Positions 53,501 through 60,808 of a DNA stretch of 64,000 nucleotides are shown here, piece after piece; positions within the stretch are counted from its first letter, which is position 1; each line of letters begins with the position of its first letter. This DNA is from Marinibacterium sp. GTDB lineage: Bacteria > Pseudomonadota > Alphaproteobacteria > Rhodobacterales > Rhodobacteraceae. Made by a program: the position numbers and the translations under genes. Below the pieces are notes generated by a model. That model was not told the origin of the DNA and did no database searches. It saw only the letters and a list, made by a program, of their open reading frames with translations. Location: assembly GCA_025800215.1 (NCBI GenBank), contig JAOXSC010000073.1, positions 27,704 to 91,703 on the forward strand. Reading direction: 5' to 3'.

Positions 53501-55323
53501 ATCGTGTCGTCCCCGCGGTCCACGCGAAAGGGATGTTCGGCCAGAACCCGAAAGCCCAGGTTTTCCAGGATCGGCAGGCAATCCGACAGCGGCACCGCAT
53601 CGCCGCGTTTGAACAGCTTCAGGCGCAGGTCGTGTTCGGGGTCTTCGAGCCTGCGATAGAAGGCAAGGCCCAGATCGTTCTGATCGCCCAGCTTTTCCAT
53701 CCGGGCAATGTCGGCCACGGCGGCCACGGGGTGGATTTCGTCACGATAGGATGCGCCGAACCCGTCGCTGTAAAGCGCGTGCAGGCGGTTGCCTTCGGAT
53801 TCGCCCGACCGTTCGACCAGGGCATCCTGCAGCGTGTCGGTCCAGCTGCGCACGGCGGCGACGATGCGGGCTTCGGTGGCGCTGGCATCGGGGGGGAGTG
53901 CGGCGGTGCCGCCAAGTGCGATGACGAAATGCACCCGCGCCAGAACCGCGTCAAAGGCCGGTTCCCAGGTGGCGACCCTTCCCTGAAGATCCGTGGCCAG
54001 AATGTCTGCGATGCGGGTGCGCAGTTCGGTGTTGTAGCGTTCGCGCGGCACGTAGACGAGGCAGGACACGAACCGCCCGAACCGGTCGGGCCGCAGCAGC
54101 AGCCGCGTGCGTGGGCGGATGCTCAGATGCAGTGCGTTCATGGCATTGTCGAACATCTGGTCATCCGAGCTTTGGAACAGCTCGTCACGCGGATAGGTGC
54201 CCAGCACATGGGTCAGGGCCTTGCCGTCATGGCTGTCGGGGGTAAAGCCCGACCGGGCGATGATGCGCTCGACCTTCTGGCGCAGCAGCGGGATGGATTT
54301 GGGGCTGCGGTTATAGGCAGCGGCGGTGAAATGGCCGATGAACACATGTTCGCCGGTCTGGCGGCCCTTTGCGTCGAACTGTTTCACGGCGATCAGATCG
54401 AAATGCGTGGACCGGTGCACCGTGGACCGGCGGTTCGCCTTGATGATCAGCAACGGAGAAATGTCGCTGGCAAAGGCATCCATTTCCGGCGACCGGTCGG
54501 TGAACTTTCCGTCAAAATCGCGCAGCACGGTAAAGTCGGGGTCGCGCATCAGCCCAAGCGCGGTGTCTGCCACCTGCTGCATCTGGCCGGTTTTGGGATC
54601 GGCGGTATAGGCGCGATAGCCCAGAAAGGTGAAATGGTTCCGGGCCAGCCAGTCCAGGAACTCGACCACCTCGGCGGTGGCGGTGCGGGCGGTGTCGGGC
54701 GCGTGGCGCCGCAGCATGTCGGTGACGCCGTTCAGGCAGCCCAGGATCGGCTGCCAGTCATCGACCGACACCCGCACGTCCAGCATGATCTGCGCAATGT
54801 CGGTTTCGAGCCGGGCCAGCCGCTCGGGGTCTCCGATCTGATCCAGCTGCACCTGGATCAGGGATTCGCTGATCCCGTCGCCGGTGTCGGGATCGGCCAG
54901 ATCCGTCCGCACCCCGTCGCCATCGCGCACCACCCGCATCAGCGGGTGGATCAGCGAATGGATCCCCAGGCCCTGACCCGCAAGGCACGAGGTGATCGAA
55001 TCCACCAGGAACGGCATGTCGTCATTCACGATCTCAAGCACCGTGTGTGACGAATTCCATCCATGTTCGGACATGCGCGGGTTGTACATGCGCACCCGCG
55101 CAGTGCCCGGTGACCGGCGGGCGGCAAATTTCCACAGCGCCAGTGTCGCGCCATAGACGTCTTCGGCGCTGCGCCCGGCCAGATCTTCGGACGCCGAGTG
55201 CCCGAACAGCAGATCTGTTGCCGCCAGAAACGCGTCGCGGTCGGGCGGCACCAGCCGGTCGGCGGCAATGGCGCGCACATCGTCAAGAAGCTGGGTGAAG
55301 GCAGGGGTCCGAATGTCTGTCAT
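50503..55323 (-). CDS. NAD-specific glutamate dehydrogenase, large (GDH-180) type
   Basis: A 1606-residue protein of the large bacterial NAD-glutamate dehydrogenase class (Bac_GDH). The N-terminal 700 residues are ACT-like and helical regulatory parts ([33 protein letters not shown]). The catalytic part includes [39 protein letters not shown] with the substrate lysines, then [18 protein letters not shown] and [15 protein letters not shown] in the nucleotide region. It oxidises glutamate to 2-oxoglutarate and ammonia, feeding amino nitrogen catabolism. The ATG at 55323 is used; an in-frame start at 55353 would add ten residues. Length agrees with the family's roughly 1600 residues. Confidence 0.95.
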   Translation of the reverse strand: [1606 protein letters not shown]

Positions 55324-55388
55324 GGCACTTTCCCGCTGCCCTTGGGCAGCCAAATCAGTCCTGTTGATGTTTGGGGTATGGGCGCTGG

Positions 55389-55402
55389 CCCCGCGCGGGG
55401 CG
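55389..55402 (-). terminator. Short GC palindrome between decarboxylase and glutamate dehydrogenase genes
   Basis: GCCCCGC is followed directly by its reverse complement GCGGGGC, able to form a 5-bp stem with a GCGC loop, ten bases after the decarboxylase stop. It may attenuate read-through into the dehydrogenase gene. Confidence 0.35.
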
Positions 55403-55411
55403 CAGGGCAGG

Positions 55412-56683
55412 TTAGGACATGTTCGACACCACCTCGCTCAGGGTTTCGGCGCGGCGGATCAGGTCGATCGACATCCCGTCCGATCCGGTGCTGACGCCGT
55501 AAACGGCGATGCGGGGCAGGCTGTTATAGTCAAAATGATTGCTGAAGTAATACGCCCCCGTGTCGTAGATCGCCACATAGTCATTGGGATCCAGCCGGGG
55601 CAGCGACACGTCCTTGGCCACAAGATCGGCGGCAAAACAGCAGGGTCCGGCCACATCCGTCTGCACCGGATCTGCGGTCTTGAGCTGGCCATCGGGGGTG
55701 AAGCCCTGCACACGGATCGGCCAGGCCGCCGGCAGAAACGCCGTGCGCGTCATGATCTGGGCACCGGCATGGGTGGTTGCGATATGCCGCCCGCCTGCCT
55801 GTTTGGTGTATTCCACGCGGGTGACCATAAAGCCGTTCTTGGCCGCGATGGCGCGCCCGAATTCGGTTTTGACGGTGTATTTTCCGGTGAAGAGCACGGG
55901 CACGTCGGCGCGCAGGATGTCGGCATAGTCCTGAAAGGTGGGCTTGACCTCGGGCGAGGCGAAATTCACCGGCAGGCCGCCGCCGATGTCCAGCCGCGTG
56001 ATCTGCTGCGCGCCGCGCCGGGCGTTGATCTCTTCGGCGAGCTTGACGAGTTCGCCGATGCCCTGGGCCATCAGCTCGAGCGGGCAGCCCTGCGATCCGG
56101 CATGGGTGTGGATCGAGGTCAGCCAGGGATGATCAAGATAGTGGCTGATCAGCCGTTCGCGGTTGCCCGCGTCGCCGATCGGGTAGCCGAATTTTGATGT
56201 GTTGGTGGCCGTGCTGGTCGACGAAATCGCGCCCGAGCCGATCTGCGGATTGATGCGGAACCCGATGATCGCGTTTGTGTTCGGATACTCTTTGATCAGG
56301 GTGGCGACGCGTTCGAATTCCTGTTCGTTGTCCAGGTTGAACGCAATCGAATGCTTCAGGCACTGGCGCAGGTCGTCCATCGTTTTGGCGGGGGAATCAA
56401 AGATGATCTTGGCGGTGTCGAACCCGGCCGATTGCGCCATTGTTAGTTCGCCCGGGCTGGCGACTTCGGCACCGATGCCGCAATGCGACAGGGTCATCAG
56501 CACATGGCGCAGCGAATTCGCCTTGACCGCGAAGGTGTGCTGGAAATGGTCGGGAAAGGCGGCGTTCAGATCGTCGATGGACCGTCCCAGCCCATCAAGA
56601 TCCATGAATCCGATCACGGTGGTGTCGTCGGTCAAAAGCCGGTCCTGGATCGCATGCTGCAGGATCTGGTGTTCGCGGGTCAT
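55412..56683 (-). CDS. Fold-type III PLP-dependent decarboxylase (ornithine/diaminopimelate group)
   Basis: A 423-residue alanine-racemase-fold decarboxylase. HTFAVKANSLRHVL holds the PLP lysine (near residue 49), IGAEVASPGELTMA and IIFDSPAKT follow, IHTHAGSQG is the HIGSQ-type stretch, LDIGGGLPVNF binds phosphate, and AGPCCFAADLVAKDVSLP with the cysteine from the partner subunit resembles GPxCxxxD. The group includes diaminopimelate, ornithine, arginine and carboxynorspermidine decarboxylases; the specificity stretch is not typical of any one, so I do not name the substrate. The ATG at 56683 excludes an upstream frame that runs through the terminator. It precedes the glutamate dehydrogenase by 88 bases. 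Confidence 0.82.
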   Translation of the reverse strand: MTREHQILQHAIQDRLLTDDTTVIGFMDLDGLGRSIDDLNAAFPDHFQHTFAVKANSLRHVLMTLSHCGIGAEVASPGELTMAQSAGFDTAKIIFDSPAKTMDDLRQCLKHSIAFNLDNEQEFERVATLIKEYPNTNAIIGFRINPQIGSGAISSTSTATNTSKFGYPIGDAGNRERLISHYLDHPWLTSIHTHAGSQGCPLELMAQGIGELVKLAEEINARRGAQQITRLDIGGGLPVNFASPEVKPTFQDYADILRADVPVLFTGKYTVKTEFGRAIAAKNGFMVTRVEYTKQAGGRHIATTHAGAQIMTRTAFLPAAWPIRVQGFTPDGQLKTADPVQTDVAGPCCFAADLVAKDVSLPRLDPNDYVAIYDTGAYYFSNHFDYNSLPRIAVYGVSTGSDGMSIDLIRRAETLSEVVSNMS

Positions 56684-56712
56684 CCGGGGTGCTCCGATTG
56701 CAGGAAAAAGGA

Positions 56713-56754
56713 GCTGGCGGATGCGCGGTCGCAGGGCGACCCCGATCCGCCAGC
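56713..56754 (-). terminator. Intrinsic terminator after the amidotransferase gene
   Basis: GCTGGCGGAT (56713-56722) pairs with ATCCGCCAGC (56745-56754), and inside it GGTCGC (56727-56732) pairs with GCGACC (56736-56741). Reading the minus strand the hairpin is followed by CTCCTTTTTCC. This is a rho-independent terminator, so the amidotransferase and the decarboxylase are probably separate units. Confidence 0.85.
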
Positions 56755-56760
56755 CAGGGA

Positions 56761-57483
56761 TCAGCGTGCTGCGGGGGTATCCGCGGCCGCCAGGGAGTCC
56801 AGAAAACCCGCCATCCATTTGACGCTGATGTCGGTATCGTCGGGCCCGTCGCAGGATTTCAGCGCCGGTTCGGCCGCATCTCCGATGCGGTCGATGCGTT
56901 TGAGGATCAGGTCGCGGTTGATGTCGGGGTTGAAATCGGGGTGCTGCTGGATGGCGAGCAGATGATCGGCAATCGTAAATCCGCTTATGGGGCAAAATGC
57001 GCTGCTCAGGAAAATCTCGGCGCCATCGGGTGCGGTTGAGACCTGATCCTGATGCATCGCGTGCAACATCACGTCGGTGACGGGGCTGGCAAACCCGGTG
57101 TCGTGGGTGACCGACACAGGCATCAGACCGACCCCCCATCCTTTGGGGCTGCGTTCGACCGTCCCGCCAAGCGCATGGGCGATGGCCTGGTGCCCATAGC
57201 AGATCCCGATCATCTTGATCCTGCGTTCGTCCACCGTGCGGATGAAGTCGAACAGCCGGTCCTGCCAGTCGAGTTCTTCGAAAACCGAGTATTTTCCACC
57301 AGTAATGATATAAGCATCAAAGGCTTGGGGATCGGGCAAAGCATCCTTGACCGCGCTGATCACGGTCCAGGTCGCATCGGGCAGATGGGGTGTCAGCGCG
57401 TTGCGAAAGCGGTCCGGCGACGGCAGATGTTTGGGTTTTTCGCCAGGTTCGGTGTGCCCGATGTGAAGAATGCAGATGTCCAT
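56761..57483 (-). CDS. Class I glutamine amidotransferase-like protein
   Basis: A 240-residue GATase class I protein. The nucleophile Cys95 is in MIGICYGHQAIAHALGG and the catalytic histidine is His181 in AIQQHPDFN. The third residue, usually Glu (HPE), is Asp183 here. It carries no synthetase partner domain, so it resembles the stand-alone gamma-glutamyl hydrolase/amidotransferase proteins found with polyamine and GABA genes. A role in cleaving gamma-glutamyl amides would suit the nearby PuuR-like and gabTD genes, but this is inference from context. Confidence 0.82.
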   Translation of the reverse strand: MDICILHIGHTEPGEKPKHLPSPDRFRNALTPHLPDATWTVISAVKDALPDPQAFDAYIITGGKYSVFEELDWQDRLFDFIRTVDERRIKMIGICYGHQAIAHALGGTVERSPKGWGVGLMPVSVTHDTGFASPVTDVMLHAMHQDQVSTAPDGAEIFLSSAFCPISGFTIADHLLAIQQHPDFNPDINRDLILKRIDRIGDAAEPALKSCDGPDDTDISVKWMAGFLDSLAAADTPAAR

Positions 57484-57889
57484 GATGTCCTCGGATTCGG
57501 TTTTCTACCCCCTAAGTCCGAATTGAGGCATCGAATAGGTTATTACATTGGCTGATCGCCTCATAAGAGGATCAACATAACCTCTCCTTATGAACTGTTT
57601 CGGTTCATCAATAAGATTTTCCGGGGCCGATGCCGCCCCCATAACGCTTTCATCGGGATTCGAAAGCGGGGGCTTAACACTTCTACACTGCGACAGTCAG
57701 ACCACGACGTCATCGTGCCTGCACGGGGACGGGCGACGGGGCTGACAGGTTGCCGAGCGGCCCCGGCCTTGTCCGGCCAGTCCAGATCACCACACGCGCA
57801 TGGCGCTGATCGTCCGATGGGACATCCGGCTGACGCGGCAGGTGCTGACCACAACACCCACCATCATCAGACGAAACGAGAGAAAGACA
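57484..57889. other. Divergent intergenic region between amidotransferase and porin genes
   Basis: This 406-base gap has no supportable gene but several dyads. TCATAAG near 57560 pairs with CTTATGA near 57587, ATGAAC near 57591 with GTTCAT near 57603, and CGCTTTC (57645-57651) with GAAAGCG (57662-57668) around ten bases. The last is extended outward by CCCCC and GGGGG after a 4-base bulge. The left AT-rich half probably carries the amidotransferase promoter; the right half is the long porin leader, which may be controlled post-transcriptionally as porin mRNAs often are. Confidence 0.45.
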
Positions 57890-58876
57890 ATGAAACGCAC
57901 ATTATTTCCCATCATGGCCACACTCGGCCTTGTCGGAACAGTCGCGGAAGCGGCCGAAGTCAAGCTGAGCGGCTATGGCCGTTTCGGTCTGGGCTATCTC
58001 GAAAACCGGTCTGATGATCCCGATGTCAACAACACCATCATCGTGTCGCGGTTCCGTCTGAACCTGGACGGGATTGCCGAAACCGATGGCGGGGTCCGGT
58101 TCGAGTCGCGTGTGCGGGTTCAGGCCGACGAAAGCCAGAGCACCGGTGACGCCGGCGAGGCAGGGTTCAACGGCGCGCGGTTCTCGGTGCTGTATGAAGG
58201 TCTGCGCCTGGACGTGGGCAACATCGGCGGTGCCATTTCGAACATGTCCAACCGTTCGGGGTTTGAACCCGGCCTTGAAAGCTTTGTCGGGCAGTCTTCG
58301 GGCATCGACTATGAATATCTGGGCTACACCTCGACCGGGGCCGGCGCCAATGCGGTGCAGTTCCAGTACGAGATCAACGACCTGGAATTCCGTGTGTCCT
58401 ATGATCAGAACACCACCGACAATGACAATGATGCGGGCAGCGGCGCCGATCAGTGGGATGTCGGGGCGCAATACACCTACAACAACATCACTGCGTCCTT
58501 TGCCTATGGCGAAACCGACGGAGCGACCGATGACGTGAGCCCCAGCCTGGCGATCCTGACGCTGCGCGCCGATTTCGACCAGTTCTCGGGCACGCTGCTG
58601 CTGGCCAAGGACAGCGACACGCCGCTCAATTCGCTGGGCGAAGAAACCGATGGCACCGCCTATGGTGTGTCGATGAACTACAAGGCGAGCGATGCCACGT
58701 CGATCTATGCGGCCTATGGCGACGGCTCGGCCAAGGGTGACACCCAGGAATTCGGTATCGGTGCGATCCACAATCTGGGCGGCGGCACCACGCTGCGTGG
58801 CGGTATCGGTAGCCTCAAGGAAGGCTCGGCCGACAGCCAGCTGCGCGCCGACATCGGTGTGCGCTTCAACTTCTAA
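57890..58876 (+). CDS. Outer-membrane porin (Rhodobacter type)
   Basis: A 328-residue 16-strand-type porin. MKRTLFPIMATLGLVGTVAEA is the signal peptide, and mature sequence AEVKLSGYGRFGLGYLEN is typical of alphaproteobacterial general porins. Alternating hydrophobic residues run throughout, acidic residues are abundant (pore loops), and the last residue is the phenylalanine (VRFNF) needed for outer-membrane assembly by the BAM machinery. The ATG at 57890 has GAGAGAAAG upstream. It gives small hydrophilic solutes access to the many periplasmic binding proteins encoded here. Confidence 0.93.
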   Translation: MKRTLFPIMATLGLVGTVAEAAEVKLSGYGRFGLGYLENRSDDPDVNNTIIVSRFRLNLDGIAETDGGVRFESRVRVQADESQSTGDAGEAGFNGARFSVLYEGLRLDVGNIGGAISNMSNRSGFEPGLESFVGQSSGIDYEYLGYTSTGAGANAVQFQYEINDLEFRVSYDQNTTDNDNDAGSGADQWDVGAQYTYNNITASFAYGETDGATDDVSPSLAILTLRADFDQFSGTLLLAKDSDTPLNSLGEETDGTAYGVSMNYKASDATSIYAAYGDGSAKGDTQEFGIGAIHNLGGGTTLRGGIGSLKEGSADSQLRADIGVRFNF

Positions 58877-58884
58877 GCTGATCC

Positions 58885-58912
58885 GCAGGGCAGCGCCGCG
58901 CGCCTGCCCTGC
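58885..58912 (+). terminator. Hairpin terminator after the porin gene
   Basis: GCAGGGCAG (58885-58893) and CTGCCCTGC (58904-58912) form a perfect 9-bp stem over ten bases, starting nine bases after the porin stop. No T-tract follows, so it may also act as a 3'-end stabiliser. Confidence 0.65.
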
Positions 58913-58972
58913 CTGACCCCCCGATCGGGCCCGCGTGCCCCGAGACACCATATCCATCAGGAGATCCCGGAT

Positions 58973-59506
58973 ATGAAAAAGAAGCCTGCCGTTCTGCCCC
59001 GGGGATACCGGACCTGCACCGCGTCGCTTGCCGTGTCTGATGTTCCGCTGGCCCTGAGGTTCTATGAAGACGCCTTTGGCGCCAAGATCCAGGCCCATGA
59101 CCCGGAAGAAGCGCCGGGGTTTGCCGCCATCAAGATCGGCAATTCGATGCTGTTTGTCACCGCCGGATGGGGCGCGCATGGGGCGATTGCACCCGGCGCC
59201 GTCACGCCGGTTGCCCATCACATGTATCTTGATGATGTCGACGGCACCCTGACGGCGGCATTGGAAAACGGCGCCAGCCTGATTGCGCCCGCCGCAGATA
59301 CCTATTGGGGCGAACGCTGTGCGACGGTGGCCGATCCGTTCGGCCATGTCTGGACGCTGGCCACACGTCTTGAGGCGCTCAAATCCGATGAGATTGGCGC
59401 ACGTCGCCGGGCCTTTCTGGCGGCGATCGAAACCCCCGACGCAGCCCACGATGCAACCCCTGATGCGGCGCCTGTCGACGATCCCGAGACCTCAGACATC
59501 GCATGA
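58973..59506 (+). CDS. VOC (glyoxalase/PhnB-like) family protein
   Basis: A 177-residue vicinal-oxygen-chelate protein. Two beta-alpha-beta-beta-beta units are visible: TASLAVSDVPLALRFYEDAFGAKI to MLFVTAGWG, then HHMYLDDVDGTLTAALENGASLI to ERCATVADPFGHVWTLATR. The spacing and the DPFGHVW ending resemble PhnB/glyoxalase-like proteins. The last 40 residues form an acidic Ala/Pro/Asp tail that the family lacks. The reaction is unknown. The start has AGGAGAT nearby upstream. Confidence 0.85.
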   Translation: MKKKPAVLPRGYRTCTASLAVSDVPLALRFYEDAFGAKIQAHDPEEAPGFAAIKIGNSMLFVTAGWGAHGAIAPGAVTPVAHHMYLDDVDGTLTAALENGASLIAPAADTYWGERCATVADPFGHVWTLATRLEALKSDEIGARRRAFLAAIETPDAAHDATPDAAPVDDPETSDIA

Positions 59507-59572
59507 TCCCCGCGCCGCAGGGATCGAGAAGACGTGCCGCAACGGGCCAATGCGGGCCTGTTCCTAAGGGTA

Positions 59573-59715
59573 CGGATCATGACCAGTCCCTCGCTCATGA
59601 TCCGCGGCTGTCGCCTGACCGGATTGGCTCATCCGGTCGACGGCCCACCCGTCAGGCCCCCCGCAGCGCGCGGCGTCACGTCCCGGCTGGTCAGCGATGC
59701 GGTCGCTGGCCAGCC
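59573..59715 (+). ncRNA. Structured leader RNA candidate upstream of the nitrilase gene
   Basis: The 283-base gap before the nitrilase gene contains three successive strong hairpins: CGGATCATGA (59573-59582) with TCATGATCCG (59595-59604); GACCGGAT (59617-59624) with ATCCGGTC (59631-59638); and GGCTGGTCAGCGA (59685-59697) with TCGCTGGCCAGCC (59703-59715), a 13-bp stem whose only deviation is a G-U pair in RNA. A CCGG/CCGG element follows near 59723. I did not recognise a known riboswitch class. It may be a 5' untranslated regulatory element, a small RNA, or an attenuator for the downstream operon. Confidence 0.45.
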
Positions 59716-59789
59716 AACCCACCGGGCCACCCGGCACAGATGGCCCGCCCCCCGGTTCAACACGCTCAAAGCAGAAAAGACACGACCCT

Positions 59790-60758
59790 ATGACACCCTT
59801 CGCGATCACCGGTCTTCAGATGCATGTCGGCGCGCTGCATTCGAATGTGGATGCCATGCTGCACCGCATTGATGTGATGATGGCGCGCTTTCCCTGGACC
59901 CAAATGGCGCTGTTCAGCGAACTGGCCCCCTATGGCCCGCTGGACCGGTTCGCACAGCCGTTTCCCAATGACGACCTGGCGCGCTTTCAGGATGCCGCCC
60001 GGCGCTATGGGATCTGGCTGATCCCCGGTTCGATGTTCGAACGGCACGAGGACGGGCGGATTTTCAATACGGCGGTGGTGATCAACCCCGATGGCGAGAT
60101 CGCCGCGAAGTATTCCAAGATGTTTCCGTTCAAGCCCTATGAACAAAGCGTGTCGTCGGGCACCGAATTCTGCATCTTCGACGTGCCGGATGTGGGGCGG
60201 TTCGGCCTGTCGATCTGCTATGACATCTGGTTCCCTGAAACCACGCGGCACCTGACCAGCCAGGGGGTCGAGGTGCTGCTGCACCCGGTTCTGACCGGCA
60301 CCACCGACCGCGAAGCCGAGCTGTCGATCGCCAAGGCCACGGCGGCACAGTTCCAGTGCTATGTCATCGACGTGAACGGTCTGGCGGCAGGCGGGGTGGG
60401 GCGGTCGCTGGTGGTGGACCCGTCTGCCACGGTGCTGCACCAGTCTGCAGGGCAGGAAGACATCTTTCCCATCGAAATCGACCTTGATCAGGTGCGGCGT
60501 CAGCGCGAAGTCGGCCTGAAAGGGCTGGGTCAGGTTCTCAAAAGCTTTCGCGACCGCGAGGCCGAGTTCCCGATCTATGACCGTTCGAGCGGTGCGGATG
60601 CCTATCTGCACACGCTGGGCCCGCTGCGCCTGCCGGCCAAGGGCGACCCCGCGGGCGTCACCGTCCCCGATCCCCGCACGGCCCTGGGTTATAGCCAGGA
60701 CAGCCCGGAAAAGCCCGACAATCTTTACCTGCACAAGGGGCGGCCGGGCACCAGCTGA
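59790..60758 (+). CDS. Nitrilase-superfamily carbon-nitrogen hydrolase
   Basis: A 322-residue nitrilase-superfamily amidase with the full catalytic triad: Glu44 in FSELAPYGP, Lys110 in KYSKMFPFKPYEQ and Cys143 in LSICYDIWFPE. The KYSKMFP and CYDIWFPE contexts resemble amidases such as N-carbamoylputrescine or other carbon-nitrogen hydrolases rather than true nitrilases. It would hydrolyse an amide or carbamoyl group in the cytoplasm. It follows the structured leader and lies 50 bases before a decarboxylase gene, suggesting a joint path from a basic amino acid to a polyamine-like product. Confidence 0.87.
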   Translation: MTPFAITGLQMHVGALHSNVDAMLHRIDVMMARFPWTQMALFSELAPYGPLDRFAQPFPNDDLARFQDAARRYGIWLIPGSMFERHEDGRIFNTAVVINPDGEIAAKYSKMFPFKPYEQSVSSGTEFCIFDVPDVGRFGLSICYDIWFPETTRHLTSQGVEVLLHPVLTGTTDREAELSIAKATAAQFQCYVIDVNGLAAGGVGRSLVVDPSATVLHQSAGQEDIFPIEIDLDQVRRQREVGLKGLGQVLKSFRDREAEFPIYDRSSGADAYLHTLGPLRLPAKGDPAGVTVPDPRTALGYSQDSPEKPDNLYLHKGRPGTS

Positions 60759-60808
60759 GGCCCGCCGCCACCCACCCCTTGCGTACCCGCCGAAAGGACA
60801 CAGGTGTC

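Noticed and set aside
59573..59789. Assignment of the nitrilase leader to a guanidine, SAM or glycine riboswitch.
   Set aside because: The characteristic loop and core sequences of those classes were not found, so only a generic structured RNA is reported.
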